Source: Cupriavidus sp. MP-37
Lineage (GTDB): Bacteria > Pseudomonadota > Gammaproteobacteria > Burkholderiales > Burkholderiaceae
Assembly (NCBI RefSeq): GCF_020618415.1
Contig: NZ_CP085344.1
Location: 1,635,001-1,699,000 of the forward strand
DNA: 64,000 nucleotides
Direction of reading: 5' to 3'
In this document: one piece after another, positions 17,276 to 28,175 of the stretch
Layout of the letters: each line of letters opens with the position of its first letter
How positions within the stretch are numbered: position 1 is the first letter of the stretch
Translations under genes and position numbers: made by a program
The notes under the pieces: model-generated
The model's database searches: none
What the model was told of the DNA's origin: nothing
What the model saw: only the letters and a program-made list of their open reading frames with translations

Positions 17276-18739
17276 GTGTCCCAAGCCGTGTCCTCCCCAC
17301 AAGAAACGCCGGCTGTGCCGGCTGCTGCGGCCGTCGAAGGTGCTGCCCCCGTCGCAAAGAACTCCCGTGGCCGTGGTGCCGCCCAGGGCGGTACGCCCGC
17401 GGACGACCCCGTGGTGACGATCGACAGCCTCGACATGGAAGCGCGCGGCGTCGGCCGGCTGGTCAACGAGGACGGCACGCCGGGCAAGGTGATCTTCGTC
17501 GAGGGCGCGCTCCCCGGCGAGACCGTCAGCTACCGCAGCTATCGCCGCAAGCCCAGCTACGAGCAGGCGCATCTGGGCGAAGTGAAGCAGGCCTCGGTGA
17601 TGCGCGTGGCACCGGGCTGCCAGCACTTTGGTGTCTGCGGCGGGTGCTCGATGCAGCATCTCGATTCTCGCGCGCAGCTGGCCATCAAGCAGCGCGTGCT
17701 GGAAGACAACCTGTGGCACTTGTCCAAGGTGAAGCCCGACGTGGTGTTCCGCCCGATCGCCGGGCCGGACTGGGGCTATCGCTACCGCGCGCGCCTGACG
17801 GTGCGCCATGTGGCCAAGAAGGGCGGGGTGCTGGTCGGCTTCCATGAGCGCAAGAGCAGCTACGTGGCCGACATGACGCGCTGCGAGATCCTGCCGCCGC
17901 ACGTGTCGGCGATGCTGGTGCCGCTGCGCGAGCTGGTGATGGGCCTGTCGATCCGCGACCGCATGCCGCAGATCGAGCTGGCGGTCGGCCAGGAGGTGAC
18001 GGCGCTGGTGCTGCGCATCCTCGAGCCGCTGACCGATGCCGACAAGGACCTGCTGCGCGCCTTTGCCGATGCGCACAAGGTCCAGTTCTGGCTGCAGCCG
18101 AAGGGCCCGGATACGGTCTATCCGTTCTACCCGGCCGATGCCGAACTGGCCTACACGCTGCCCGAGTTCGGCATCCGCATGCCGTTCAAGCCGACCGATT
18201 TCACCCAGGTCAACCACCAGATCAACCGCGTGCTGATCGGCCGCGCGCTGCGCCTGCTGGACGCGCAGCCGCAGGACCGGCTGCTCGACCTGTTCTGCGG
18301 CATCGGCAACTTCACGCTGCCGCTGGCCACGCAGGGCAAGTCGGTGATGGGCATCGAAGGCAGCGAGGCGCTGACCGCGCGCGCGCTGGCCAACGCCGAA
18401 TACAACGGGCTGGCCGCCAAGACCGGGTTCGCGTGCCGCAACCTGTTCGAGGTCACCGCCGAAGACATCGCCGCGCTCGGCCGCTTCGACCGCTGGCTGG
18501 TGGATCCGCCGCGCGAAGGCGCCCTGGCGGTGTGCAAGGCGCTGGGCGAGCTGGCGCAGCAGGGCAGCGACGTGCTGCCGCGGCGCATCGTCTATGTCTC
18601 GTGCAGCCCCGCCACGCTGGCGCGCGATGCCGGCCTGCTGGTGCACGAGGCGGGCTACCGCCTGAGCGGCGCCGGCGTGGTCAACATGTTCCCGCACACC
18701 TCGCACGTGGAGTCGATCGCGGTGTTCGACCGCGACTGA
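17276..18739 (+). CDS. rlmD: 23S rRNA (uracil-5-)-methyltransferase RlmD
   Basis: TrmA/RumA-family enzyme making m5U1939 in 23S rRNA, 487 residues. An N-terminal low-complexity tail (~45 residues) leads into a TRAM domain ([17 protein letters not shown] to HLGEVKQAS). Iron-sulfur cysteines follow in [16 protein letters not shown] (about residues 118-133). The SAM-binding [14 protein letters not shown] and the catalytic cysteine loop [11 protein letters not shown] are intact. The GTG start at 17276 lies 37 nt after a -10-like TACAAT at 17234-17239. A strong terminator follows the gene. Confidence 0.95.
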   Translation: MSQAVSSPQETPAVPAAAAVEGAAPVAKNSRGRGAAQGGTPADDPVVTIDSLDMEARGVGRLVNEDGTPGKVIFVEGALPGETVSYRSYRRKPSYEQAHLGEVKQASVMRVAPGCQHFGVCGGCSMQHLDSRAQLAIKQRVLEDNLWHLSKVKPDVVFRPIAGPDWGYRYRARLTVRHVAKKGGVLVGFHERKSSYVADMTRCEILPPHVSAMLVPLRELVMGLSIRDRMPQIELAVGQEVTALVLRILEPLTDADKDLLRAFADAHKVQFWLQPKGPDTVYPFYPADAELAYTLPEFGIRMPFKPTDFTQVNHQINRVLIGRALRLLDAQPQDRLLDLFCGIGNFTLPLATQGKSVMGIEGSEALTARALANAEYNGLAAKTGFACRNLFEVTAEDIAALGRFDRWLVDPPREGALAVCKALGELAQQGSDVLPRRIVYVSCSPATLARDAGLLVHEAGYRLSGAGVVNMFPHTSHVESIAVFDRD

Positions 18740-18762
18740 GCGCCGCGGGCGCGCAAAAGAAA

Positions 18763-18785
18763 AGCCGGCCAGTGGCCGGCTTTTT
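18763..18785. terminator. Rho-independent terminator between convergent rlmD and the YccA-type gene
   Basis: AGCCGGCC-AGT-GGCCGGCT with a T-run after it on the plus strand and an A-run before it, so it can stop transcription from both directions. Confidence 0.9.
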
Positions 18786-18804
18786 CATGCCGCGGCGTTT
18801 GCCG

Positions 18805-19509
18805 TCATTCGCGGTTGCCGCCGAAGATCCCGAGCAGCGCCAGCAGGTTGGCGAAGACGTTGTACACGTCCAGGTAGATCGCCAGCGTGGCGGTGATGTA
18901 GTTGGTCTCGCCGCCGTTCACCACGCGCTGCACGTCGAACAGGATGTACGCCGAAAAGATACCGATCGCGATCACCGACACCGTGATCATCAGCGCCGGC
19001 AGCTGCAGCCAGATATTGGCCACGCTGGCCAGGATCAGCAGGATCACGCCGACGAACAGGAACTTGCCCAGACCGGAGAAATCGCGCTTGCTGACGGTGG
19101 CGATCGAGGCCATGGCGCCGAACACCGCCGCGGTGCCGCCAAAGGCGTACATGATCAGTGCCGGGCCGTTCGAGAACGACAAGGTGACGCTGATCAGCCG
19201 CGACAGCATCAGGCCCATGAAGAAGGTGAAGGCCAGCAGCAGCACCACGCCCATGCTGCTGTTCTTGGTCTTCTCGATGGCAAAGAAGAACCCGAACGCG
19301 ATCGCCAGGAACAGGATCAGCGACAGGCCGGGGCTGCCCGCCATGAAGCTGAAGCCGGTGGCCACGCCGATCCACGCACCGAGCACGGTGGGGATCATCG
19401 AGAGGGCCAGCAGCCAGTAAGTGTTGCGCAAGACCCGGTTGCGAACGACGACGTCAGTGACGGTCGACGCACTGTTGCCGAAACCGTAGGTGTTCAGCTT
19501 GTTATCCAT
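18805..19509 (-). CDS. Bax inhibitor-1/YccA family membrane protein
   Basis: Integral inner-membrane protein of 234 residues with about seven hydrophobic segments, from NTYWLLALSMIPTVLGAWIG to LDVYNVFANLLALLGIFGG. This is the BI-1/TMBIM fold shared with E. coli YccA, a modulator of FtsH proteolysis, and with YetJ-like calcium channels. The start is supported by AGGAGTCACC just upstream of the ATG. Interestingly hflK and hflC, which form the FtsH-regulating complex, lie 12 kb away in the same window. Function is inferred by family only. Confidence 0.9.
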   Translation of the reverse strand: MDNKLNTYGFGNSASTVTDVVVRNRVLRNTYWLLALSMIPTVLGAWIGVATGFSFMAGSPGLSLILFLAIAFGFFFAIEKTKNSSMGVVLLLAFTFFMGLMLSRLISVTLSFSNGPALIMYAFGGTAAVFGAMASIATVSKRDFSGLGKFLFVGVILLILASVANIWLQLPALMITVSVIAIGIFSAYILFDVQRVVNGGETNYITATLAIYLDVYNVFANLLALLGIFGGNRE

Positions 19510-19882
19510 GGTGACTCCTGTCTCAAAACGGTGAGGCGCCGGCGTTGCGAGACTTCAGATGCGAAGTTTCGTATGGACGCCGGACGGAACCATCGTCAAT
19601 GTGGCATCGGGCAGGCCGGATTGCAAGGGCGCGGTAATCCAACAGTCACCTGGCGCTGGCTCGCGTCCGTTCGACGCCGCTCACATTGGATGTTAGCGGG
19701 GGCGCTGCGTTCCGGGGATGACAAGGTTGTAATGTGCCGTTTTTGCAACTTGATGGCGGGCGGTGCACGAGGGGTGCGCGGGCAGGCCGGCAGGTCTGCA
19801 AGACCCTCGAAACCGTCATAGTCTTCGTGCTAGAATTGCACGTTTAATCCATTTGTAACCCCTTCATTTTTCGGAGTTTTTC
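19510..19882. other. Intergenic region between the divergent YccA-type gene and ndk
   Basis: 373 bp with no convincing gene. It should hold the promoters of both neighbours. The only clear element is TAGAAT at 19831-19836, a -10 candidate for ndk with a leader of about 40 nt. I see no strong hairpin or riboswitch. Confidence 0.6.
19831..19836 (+). promoter_or_regulatory. -10-like TAGAAT for ndk
   Basis: TAGAAT 46 nt before the ndk ATG. The leader contains TTCGGAG as Shine-Dalgarno. The -35 is not recognisable. Confidence 0.45.
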
Positions 19883-20308
19883 ATGGCGATCGAACGCACC
19901 CTGTCGATTATCAAGCCGGATGCCGTGGCCAAGAACGTCATCGGCCAGATCTACGCCCGTTTCGAGGCCGCCGGCCTGAAGATCGTTGCTGCCAAGATGG
20001 TGCACCTGTCGCGCGGCGAAGCCGAGCAGTTCTACGCTGTCCACAAGGAGCGTCCGTTCTTCAAGGACCTGGTCGACTTCATGGTTTCGGGCCCGGTCAT
20101 GATCCAGGCGCTGGAAGGCGAGAACGCCATCGCCAAGAACCGCGACCTGATGGGCGCCACCGACCCGAAGAAGGCCGAGAAGGGCACCATCCGCGCCGAC
20201 TTCGCCGACAGCATCGACGCCAACGCCGTGCACGGCTCGGACGCCGCGGAAACGGCTGCCGTGGAAGTGGCATTCTTCTTCCCGGGCATGAACGTCTACA
20301 GCCGCTGA
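19883..20308 (+). CDS. ndk: Nucleoside-diphosphate kinase
   Basis: Transfers the gamma-phosphate of ATP to nucleoside diphosphates through a phosphohistidine. The 141 residues are the standard bacterial length. It starts [20 protein letters not shown], and the active-site histidine is in NAVHGSDA near residue 117. GGAG is 8 nt upstream of the ATG. ndk is followed after 34 bp by rlmN, an arrangement widely conserved in beta-proteobacteria that opens the long housekeeping run to hisS. Confidence 0.98.
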   Translation: MAIERTLSIIKPDAVAKNVIGQIYARFEAAGLKIVAAKMVHLSRGEAEQFYAVHKERPFFKDLVDFMVSGPVMIQALEGENAIAKNRDLMGATDPKKAEKGTIRADFADSIDANAVHGSDAAETAAVEVAFFFPGMNVYSR

Positions 20309-20342
20309 TCGGCTGCTGACCGACACCACTGAGTTTGCCGTC

Positions 20343-21493
<1,151 letters not shown>

Positions 21494-21497
<4 letters not shown>

Positions 21498-22273
21498 TCC
21501 GTCTGATCGCTGCGGCCCTGCTGGGGCTGCTGATGTTGTCCGGGTGCCAGCTGCCGCATGCGCCGGCGCAGGATCTCCAGACCGCTTCCGACCAGACCGA
21601 GGCACGGCGCCGGGCCGGCATCCGGCTGCAACTGGCCACCAATTATCTGGAGGCCGGCCAGAACGCGGTCGCGCTTGACGAGATCAAGCAGGCCATCGCC
21701 ATCGATCCGTCGCTGGCCGACGCCTACCATGTGCGGGCGCTGATCTACATGAGCATGAATGAGCGGACCCTGGCCGAGGACAGCTTCCGCACCGCCGCCT
21801 CGATGCGCGCCAACGACGGCGACCTGCTCAATAACTACGGCTGGTTCCTGTGCCAGCAAGGGCGCTACGGCGAAGCCGTGCCCATGCTGCAGCGCGCCGT
21901 GTCGGCGCCGTCGGCGGGCGGCCCGGTCAAGCCGCTGATCAGCCTGGGCGCGTGCGAACTGCGCCAGGGCCACAGCGCCGAGGCGGAGAAAAACCTGAAG
22001 GCCGCGCTCGGCTACGACCGCAACAACCCGGTGGCCAACACCAACCTGGCGCTGGTGTTCTACCGGCGCGGTGATTACGTCCAGGCGCGGCAGTACGTCC
22101 AGCGCGTCAACAACAGCCAATTTGTCACTGCGCAATCCCTCTGGCTGGGAGCGCGCATTGCCCACCGTCAGGGCGACGGCCGCACGCAGGATGCGCTGGG
22201 GGCGCAACTGCGCAGCCGCTTCCCCGACTCGCGCGAGGTGGCCGCCTACGAACAAGGAGCATGGGATGAGTGA
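21494..22273 (+). CDS. pilW: Type IV pilus biogenesis/stability lipoprotein PilW (TPR)
   Basis: Outer-membrane lipoprotein pilotin (PilW/PilF type) that helps the secretin assemble; 259 residues. The lipobox LLMLSGC places the lipidated cysteine at C18. The rest is a run of tetratricopeptide repeats (e.g. [20 protein letters not shown], then [20 protein letters not shown]). It overlaps rlmN by 4 bp and rodZ by 8 bp, so the three are tightly coupled. The rlmN-pilW-rodZ-ispG order is typical of beta- and gamma-proteobacteria. Confidence 0.93.
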
Positions 22274-23243
22274 GCACGACCGCGCCGCAGGCCAGGCCGT
22301 ACCGACGCAGGCAGTCGGCGGAGGCGCGCATGAGGGGGAACGTGAAGCCGCGGCGCGCGAAATCGGCGCGGCACTGGCGCGCGCGCGCGAGGCGCAGCGG
22401 ATGTCGGTCGAGGACGTCAGCGCCCGGCTGAAGGTGGCGGCCAGCAAGCTGCGCGCGATCGAGGCGGCCGAGCTGCAGGCGCTGCCCGACGTGACCTTCG
22501 CCAAGGGCGTGATGCGCGCCTATGCCCGCATGCTCCATGTCGATATCGACCCGCTGCTGGCGCGCTTCCAGCCGCGCGCGGTGGCGCAGGTGGCGGAAAT
22601 CGCCCGCCAGCGCGAGGGCGGCATCAATGCGGCCTTCGACGACCGCAACCGCTTCCGCTCCGGCGGCAATGGCGGCCGCTGGATCTGGCTGGCGCTGGTC
22701 GCGGTGGTGGTGGCCGCAGGCATCTGGTTCGGGCTCGACCATATCCGTGCGTGGCTCGACGCGCGCAGCAGCGCCGCCGAAACGGTGACGGCCGAGGCAC
22801 CGGCGGCGGACAATGCAGGCACGGAAGCCGGCATGGTTACCGCGACGCTGCCGCCGGTCATGGCAGCCAGCGACTCGCCGGCACCGTCCGCAGAAACCAT
22901 TCCGGCCAGCGCCGCGGCAGCTTCGGCGCCGGCGGCAGCCCCGGCAACCGCCGCGGCCGCATCGGCACCGGCGGCCCCCACGGCAGCCGCCGCGGCGTCT
23001 GCGGAGGGCGAGTTGCAGATCCGCTTTGTCGCCGATACCTGGTTTGAAATCCGCGACCATAGCGGCAAGGTCGTCATGGGCGGCACCGCCAAGGCCGGCC
23101 AGACCATGGCCGGCGGCGGCACAGCCCCGTACAAGGTGGTGATCGGCAACGTCAAGGGTGTCGAGTCGCTCACGCGTAACGGCACGCCGGTTGACCTGAA
23201 GGCAGCCAACCGCAACAACGTGGCGCGCCTGACGCTGCCGTGA
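22266..23243 (+). CDS. rodZ: Cytoskeleton protein RodZ-like (HTH + TM + DUF4115)
   Basis: Cell-shape protein linking MreB to the membrane; 325 residues. An N-terminal HTH ([23 protein letters not shown] region, residues ~38-100), one membrane segment (residues ~138-160, [19 protein letters not shown]), a long Ala/Pro-rich periplasmic linker and a C-terminal DUF4115 beta domain ([16 protein letters not shown]) follow in order. It starts at the ATG overlapping the pilW stop. The longer frame upstream of 22266 is only pilW read out of frame. Confidence 0.92.
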   Translation: MSEHDRAAGQAVPTQAVGGGAHEGEREAAAREIGAALARAREAQRMSVEDVSARLKVAASKLRAIEAAELQALPDVTFAKGVMRAYARMLHVDIDPLLARFQPRAVAQVAEIARQREGGINAAFDDRNRFRSGGNGGRWIWLALVAVVVAAGIWFGLDHIRAWLDARSSAAETVTAEAPAADNAGTEAGMVTATLPPVMAASDSPAPSAETIPASAAAASAPAAAPATAAAASAPAAPTAAAAASAEGELQIRFVADTWFEIRDHSGKVVMGGTAKAGQTMAGGGTAPYKVVIGNVKGVESLTRNGTPVDLKAANRNNVARLTLP

Positions 23244-23257
23244 CGCGGGCGCGTGAT

Positions 23258-23290
23258 GCGGCGAGGTGCGGCGAGGTGCGGCAAGGTGCG
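23258..23290. repeat. 10-bp tandem repeat before ispG
   Basis: Three consecutive copies of a 10-bp unit (GCGGCGAGGT twice, then GCGGCAAGGT) in the 68-bp rodZ-ispG gap. Each copy includes a GAGGT/AAGGT that resembles a weak Shine-Dalgarno sequence. Confidence 0.7.
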
Positions 23291-23311
23291 TCTTTGCAAG
23301 GTGGTAACGCT

Positions 23312-24604
23312 ATGAACCAACAGCTCTGTCTTCCGGTCCTGCCGGGCCCGCTGCCGCGCCGCCAGACCCGTCAGGCGCGGGTCGCGTGGGGCGACAACGT
23401 GGTCACCATCGGCGGCGATGCGCCGGTGCGGGTGCAGTCGATGACCAATACCGACACGGTCGATGCCATCGGTACCGCGATCCAGGTCAAGGAGCTGGCG
23501 CGCGCGGGTTCCGAGATCGTCCGCATCACGGTGAACACGCCCGAGGCCGCCGCCGCGGTGCCGTCGATCCGCGAGCAGCTCGACCGCATGGGCGTCGACG
23601 TGCCGCTGGTGGGGGATTTCCACTACAACGGCCACAAGCTGCTGCAGGACTATCCGGCCTGCGCCGAGGCGCTGTCCAAGTACCGCATCAACCCGGGCAA
23701 CGTCGGCCAGGGCGCCAAGCGCGATACGCAGTTCGCGCAGATGATCGAGATGGCGTGCCGCTACAACAAGCCGGTGCGCATCGGCGTGAACTGGGGCAGC
23801 CTGGACCAGGATCTGCTGGCGCGCATCATGGACGAGAACGCCGGGCGCGCCGAGCCGTGGCCGGCGCAGAGCGTGATGATCGAGGCGCTGATCACCTCGG
23901 CCATCGATTCGGCCAGAAAGGCCGAGGAGATCGGCCTGCCGGGCAGCCAGATCATCCTGTCGTGCAAGGTGTCGCAGGTGCAGGAGCTGGTCGCGGTGTA
24001 CCGCGAGCTGGCGCGCCGCTGCGACTACGCGCTGCACCTCGGCCTGACCGAGGCCGGCATGGGCAGCAAGGGCATCGTGGCTTCCACCGCGGCGCTGTCG
24101 GTGCTGCTGCAGGAAGGCATCGGCGACACCATCCGCATCTCGCTGACGCCCGAACCCGGTGCGCCGCGCGAGAAAGAGGTGTACGTCGGCCAGGAAATCC
24201 TGCAGACCATGGGCCTGCGCAATTTCACCCCGATGGTGATTGCCTGCCCGGGCTGCGGACGCACCACCAGCACGGTGTTCCAGGAACTGGCGGCCAGCAT
24301 CCAGGCCTACCTGCGCGAGCAGATGCCGCAATGGAAGACCGCCTATCCGGGCGTCGAGGAAATGGACGTGGCCGTGATGGGCTGCATCGTCAACGGCCCG
24401 GGCGAAAGCAAGCACGCCAATATCGGCATTTCGCTGCCGGGCTCGGGCGAATCGCCGGCCGCGCCCGTGTTCGTCGATGGCGTCAAGGTGAAGACGCTGC
24501 GCGGCGAACGCATTGCAGAAGAATTCCAGGCGATCGTAGATGAATACGTTCGCACGCATTACGGCCCGGGCGCTGCGCGGGCCGGCAAAGACGTGGCAGC
24601 CTGA
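23312..24604 (+). CDS. ispG: (E)-4-hydroxy-3-methylbut-2-enyl-diphosphate synthase IspG
   Basis: MEP-pathway iron-sulfur enzyme that makes HMBPP for isoprenoid synthesis. The 4Fe-4S ligands CPGCGRTT and GCIVNGPGE are in the C-terminal third, and the TIM-barrel part has [14 protein letters not shown] and [13 protein letters not shown] chose the ATG at 23312 (430 residues) over the GTG at 23240, because the upstream 24 codons cross the 10-bp repeat and have no family character, while GGTGG precedes 23312. It follows rodZ and precedes hisS by 38 bp. Confidence 0.95.
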   Translation: MNQQLCLPVLPGPLPRRQTRQARVAWGDNVVTIGGDAPVRVQSMTNTDTVDAIGTAIQVKELARAGSEIVRITVNTPEAAAAVPSIREQLDRMGVDVPLVGDFHYNGHKLLQDYPACAEALSKYRINPGNVGQGAKRDTQFAQMIEMACRYNKPVRIGVNWGSLDQDLLARIMDENAGRAEPWPAQSVMIEALITSAIDSARKAEEIGLPGSQIILSCKVSQVQELVAVYRELARRCDYALHLGLTEAGMGSKGIVASTAALSVLLQEGIGDTIRISLTPEPGAPREKEVYVGQEILQTMGLRNFTPMVIACPGCGRTTSTVFQELAASIQAYLREQMPQWKTAYPGVEEMDVAVMGCIVNGPGESKHANIGISLPGSGESPAAPVFVDGVKVKTLRGERIAEEFQAIVDEYVRTHYGPGAARAGKDVAA

Positions 24605-24642
24605 GCCGGACCGGCCGGGGCCAGCAGCCTGACTAGAGCACA

Positions 24643-26013
24643 ATGACGCAAACCGAGAACATGGCCGCCGAAGGCGCTGCCAAGACTGAACCGAAGGCGC
24701 GCCCCGCCAAGGCCCTGCAGGGCGTGAAGGGCATGAACGACATGCTGCCGGCCGACGCGCCGCTGTGGGAGCATTTCGAGAACGCCGCGCGCGCGATGCT
24801 GCGCGCCTACGGCTACCAGCAGATCCGCACGCCCATCGTCGAGCACACCCAGCTGTTCGTGCGCGGCATCGGCGAGGTCACCGACATCGTCGAGAAGGAG
24901 ATGTACTCCTTCACCGATTCGCTCAACGGCGAGCAGCTGACGCTGCGCCCCGAGGGCACCGCCGCGGCCGTGCGCGCCACCATCGAGCACAACCTGTTGT
25001 ACGACGGCCCCAAGCGCCTGTGGTACACCGGCCCGATGTTCCGCCACGAGCGTCCGCAGCGCGGCCGCTATCGCCAGTTCCACCAGCTCGGCGCCGAGGC
25101 GCTGGGCTTCGCCGGCCCGGATGTGGATGCCGAAATCATCCTGATGTGCCAGCGCCTGTGGGACGACCTGGGGCTGACCGGCGTGCGCCTCGAGCTCAAT
25201 TCGCTCGGGCAGGCCGACGAGCGCGCGGCGCACCGCGAGCAGCTGATCAAGTACCTGGAAGGCTTCCAGGACATCCTTGATGACGACAGCAAGCGCCGCC
25301 TGTACACCAACCCGCTGCGCGTGCTCGACACCAAGAACCCGGCGCTGCAGGAAATGGCGGCCAACGCGCCCAAGCTGATCGACTTCCTCGGCGAGGCCTC
25401 GCTGGCGCACTTCGAGGGCGTGCAGCGGCTGCTGAAGGCCAACAACATCCCGTTCAAGATCAATCCGCGCCTGGTGCGCGGCCTCGATTACTACAACCTG
25501 ACGGTGTTCGAGTGGATCACCGACAAGCTGGGCGCGCAGGGCACCATCGCCGGCGGCGGCCGCTATGACCCGCTGATCGCGCAGATGGGCGGCAAGCCGG
25601 CCCCGGCCTGCGGCTGGGCCATGGGCATCGAGCGCATCATCGAGCTGATCCGCGAAGAGGGCGTGGTGCCCGAGGCGGTCGGTTGCGACGTCTATCTGGT
25701 GCACCAGGGCGAGGCCGCCGCGCAGCAGGCGATGGTGGCCGCCGAGCGCCTGCGCGACGCCGGCCTCGACGTGGTGCTGCACGCCAGCCCGGACGGCAAG
25801 GGCGGCAGCTTCAAGTCGCAGATGAAGCGCGCCGACGCAAGCGGCGCGGCCTATGCCGTTATCATTGGCGACGACGAAGTCGCCGCCGGCGTGGTCCAGG
25901 TCAAGGAACTTCGCCAGCGCGAGCAGGCCGAAGGCGGTGGGCAACAGGCCACCGTGCCGGCCGAAGGCCTGGTCGATTACCTGATCGACGCCATGGTCGG
26001 TGCCAGCGAATAA
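24643..26013 (+). CDS. hisS: Histidyl-tRNA synthetase
   Basis: Class II aminoacyl-tRNA synthetase of 456 residues. Motif 2 ([21 protein letters not shown]), the histidine-specific [15 protein letters not shown] and motif 3 ([12 protein letters not shown]) are intact, and an HGTP anticodon-binding domain fills the C-terminus. About 25 extra Ala/Lys-rich residues precede the usual start ([12 protein letters not shown]). It lies in the ispG-hisS-yfgM-bamB-der run. Its paralogue hisZ is about 8 kb downstream. Confidence 0.97.
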   Translation: MTQTENMAAEGAAKTEPKARPAKALQGVKGMNDMLPADAPLWEHFENAARAMLRAYGYQQIRTPIVEHTQLFVRGIGEVTDIVEKEMYSFTDSLNGEQLTLRPEGTAAAVRATIEHNLLYDGPKRLWYTGPMFRHERPQRGRYRQFHQLGAEALGFAGPDVDAEIILMCQRLWDDLGLTGVRLELNSLGQADERAAHREQLIKYLEGFQDILDDDSKRRLYTNPLRVLDTKNPALQEMAANAPKLIDFLGEASLAHFEGVQRLLKANNIPFKINPRLVRGLDYYNLTVFEWITDKLGAQGTIAGGGRYDPLIAQMGGKPAPACGWAMGIERIIELIREEGVVPEAVGCDVYLVHQGEAAAQQAMVAAERLRDAGLDVVLHASPDGKGGSFKSQMKRADASGAAYAVIIGDDEVAAGVVQVKELRQREQAEGGGQQATVPAEGLVDYLIDAMVGASE

Positions 26014-26070
26014 GCGCGCGCCACAACCCGGGACCACGAGTATCCAACCAACGCAGGTGATTGCCTCGAC

Positions 26071-26703
26071 ATGGCTTACGATCTAGAAGAACAGGAACAG
26101 CTTGAGAATCTGAAGGCCTGGTGGCGCCAGTATGGCAATGCGCTGACCTGGGCGCTGATCATCGCGCTGCTGGCCTTTGCCGGCTGGAACGGCTGGAAGT
26201 ACTGGGAGCGCAAGCAGGCCGGCGAAGCCGCGGTGCTGTACGAGCAGGTGCTCAAGGCCGCCGAGGCGCGCGATGTCGAGCGCGTCAAGCGCGCCGCGAC
26301 TGACCTGGAAGGCAAGTTCGGCCGTACCGCCTACGGCCAGATGAGCGCACTGGTGGCCGGCCGCGTGCTGTACGATGCGGGCGACCTGAGCGCCGCCAAG
26401 AGCCAGCTGCAATGGGCCATCGACCACGGCGACGAAGCCTATTCGCACCTGGCGCGCGTGCGCCTGGCCGGCGTGCTGCTCGACGAGAAGGCCTATGACC
26501 AGGGCCTGGCGCTGCTCAAGGACGAGCCGCCGGCCGCGTTCGTCGCGCTCTACGCCGACCGCCGCGGCGACCTGCTCGCCGCGCAGGACAAGCGCGACGA
26601 TGCCCGCACCGCCTATCGCAAGGCGCTGGACAAGCTGGGCCAGGCCGAGCCGGCGATGCGCCAGATCATCCAGTTCAAGCTCGATGCGCTGGGCACGGCC
26701 TGA
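26071..26703 (+). CDS. yfgM: YfgM-type membrane protein with TPR-like periplasmic domain
   Basis: Inner-membrane protein of 210 residues: a short acidic cytoplasmic start (YDLEEQEQLENLKAWWRQYG), one membrane helix at residues ~25-45, and an alpha-helical tetratricopeptide-like periplasmic part (DUF2133/YfgM). E. coli YfgM associates with the SecYEG translocon and the chaperone PpiD. It sits between hisS (57 bp) and bamB (78 bp) exactly as in E. coli, which supports the assignment. Confidence 0.9.
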   Translation: MAYDLEEQEQLENLKAWWRQYGNALTWALIIALLAFAGWNGWKYWERKQAGEAAVLYEQVLKAAEARDVERVKRAATDLEGKFGRTAYGQMSALVAGRVLYDAGDLSAAKSQLQWAIDHGDEAYSHLARVRLAGVLLDEKAYDQGLALLKDEPPAAFVALYADRRGDLLAAQDKRDDARTAYRKALDKLGQAEPAMRQIIQFKLDALGTA

Positions 26704-26781
26704 TCCTGCTGCCGCTTGAACCGTTGCCATACCCTTGCCATACCGTTGATCCCGCGGATCGAACAACAGGACCGTAAAGTT

Positions 26782-27957
26782 ATGACGTCAGTGCTTTCCC
26801 GTGCCGTACATCGCCAGCCCGCCCGCACCGTTTCGCGTGCGCTGGTGGCGGCTGCCTGCCTGGCCACGCTGGGCGGCTGCGCGCTGTTCAGCAAGGAAAA
26901 CAAGCACCCGCCCGCGCAACTCAAGCCGGTATCGGCGACGCTGGCGGTGCGCCAGGCCTGGAAGGCCGATGTCGGCAAGAGCGGCCCCTATTCGATGCAG
27001 CCGGCAGCGGCGGGCAACAATGTCTATGTGTCGTCCAACAACGGCAATGTGATGGCGCTCGAAGGCGCCAGCGGCCGCGTGCTGTGGAAGGCCAAGACCG
27101 ACGTGGACCTGACCTCCGGGCCGGGCAGCGACGGCTCGGTCACCGCGGTCGCGGGCGAGAAGGGCGCGGTCTATGCCTTCGACGCCAGCGGCAAGCAGAT
27201 CTGGAAGAAACAGGTCAACGGCGAGGTCCTGTCGGCACCGCTGGTCGGCAACGGCCTGGTAGTGGTGCGCACCACCGATACCCGCGTGTTCGGCCTGGAT
27301 GCCGAGACCGGCGAGCGCCGCTGGATCTACCAGCGTTCGCAGACGCCGCTGAACCTGCGCGCGGCGATGGGCATGGTGTTCGCCGGCGACGGCATCGTGA
27401 TGGGCTTCCCCGGCGGCAAGCTCGGCGTGCTGACGCCGGGCAACGGCGTGCTGCGCTGGGAAAGCGCGATTTCCTACCCGAAGGGCGTGTCGGAGATCGA
27501 GCGCCTGAACGACGTCACCGGCCTGCCCATGGTCAGCGGGCGCCAGGTCTGCGCCACCACCTTCCAGGGCCGGGTCGCGTGCCTGGAACTGGCCAGCGGC
27601 CAGCCGCAGTGGGGCAAGGATTTCTCGTCGCCGGCGGGCCTGGCGCAGGATGACAATGCGCTTTACGCCAGCGACGAGCAATCGGTGGTGCATGCCTTCG
27701 ACCGCCAGAACGGCAGCGAGCGCTGGAAGAACGCCGACCTGCGCAACCGCCGCCTGGGCGCGCCGCTGGCGCTGGGCCGCTCGGTGGTGATGGGCGACTT
27801 CGAAGGCTATGTCCACTTCCTGTCGCGCGAAGACGGCCAGGTGGTGGCACGCATGAAGACCGATGGCAGCGCCATCACCGCCGCGCCCGTGGTGGCGGGG
27901 CAGACCCTGGTGATCCAGACGCGCGACGGCGACGTCTACGGTTTCCAGCCTGGCTGA
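26782..27957 (+). CDS. bamB: Outer-membrane protein assembly factor BamB
   Basis: Lipoprotein of the BAM complex with an eight-bladed beta-propeller; 391 residues. The lipobox LATLGGC gives lipidation at C33. PQQ-like propeller strands repeat through the protein (e.g. [20 protein letters not shown], then [18 protein letters not shown]). I chose the ATG at 26782, as the 22 codons before it would bury the signal peptide. An upstream GTG/TTG start is not needed. It follows yfgM and is separated from der by 218 bp with strong hairpins. Confidence 0.95.
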   Translation: MTSVLSRAVHRQPARTVSRALVAAACLATLGGCALFSKENKHPPAQLKPVSATLAVRQAWKADVGKSGPYSMQPAAAGNNVYVSSNNGNVMALEGASGRVLWKAKTDVDLTSGPGSDGSVTAVAGEKGAVYAFDASGKQIWKKQVNGEVLSAPLVGNGLVVVRTTDTRVFGLDAETGERRWIYQRSQTPLNLRAAMGMVFAGDGIVMGFPGGKLGVLTPGNGVLRWESAISYPKGVSEIERLNDVTGLPMVSGRQVCATTFQGRVACLELASGQPQWGKDFSSPAGLAQDDNALYASDEQSVVHAFDRQNGSERWKNADLRNRRLGAPLALGRSVVMGDFEGYVHFLSREDGQVVARMKTDGSAITAAPVVAGQTLVIQTRDGDVYGFQPG

Positions 27958-28076
27958 CAGGACCCAATGCGCGCTGCCGTACACCTGTCGGTACGGCCGG
28001 CGCCGAATCCGGTAGCATGATCCTTGGCGCGGCAATTGCAGCGGGTCGTTGACCCGCGCCGCGCCCGACAGGACAA

Positions 28077-28111
28077 GCAGCAACCCGCGCCCAGGTGGCG
28101 CGGGCTGCTGC
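28077..28111. repeat. Strong hairpin in the bamB-der gap
   Basis: A 15-bp stem with one mismatch (GCAGCA-ACCCGCGCC pairing with GGCGCGGGC-TGCTGC) and a 5-nt loop. It has no T-tract, so it is a stable RNA structure rather than a classic terminator. Confidence 0.6.
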
Positions 28112-28136
28112 TGGAACCTTTGACTCCGGAGTTACC

Positions 28137-28170
28137 GGGGGGCGGCAGTTGCCGGCCCCCGTTTCCGTTT
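28137..28170 (+). terminator. Hairpin with T-rich tail directly before der (terminator/attenuator-like)
   Basis: GGGGGGCGGCA pairs with TGCCGGCCCCC (one mismatch, 2-nt loop as drawn), followed by GTTTCCGTTT. It ends only a few bases before the der ATG and occupies the place of the ribosome binding site, so it may reduce der expression. A simple end of the bamB transcript is the alternative. Confidence 0.5.
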
Positions 28171-28175
28171 ATGGC

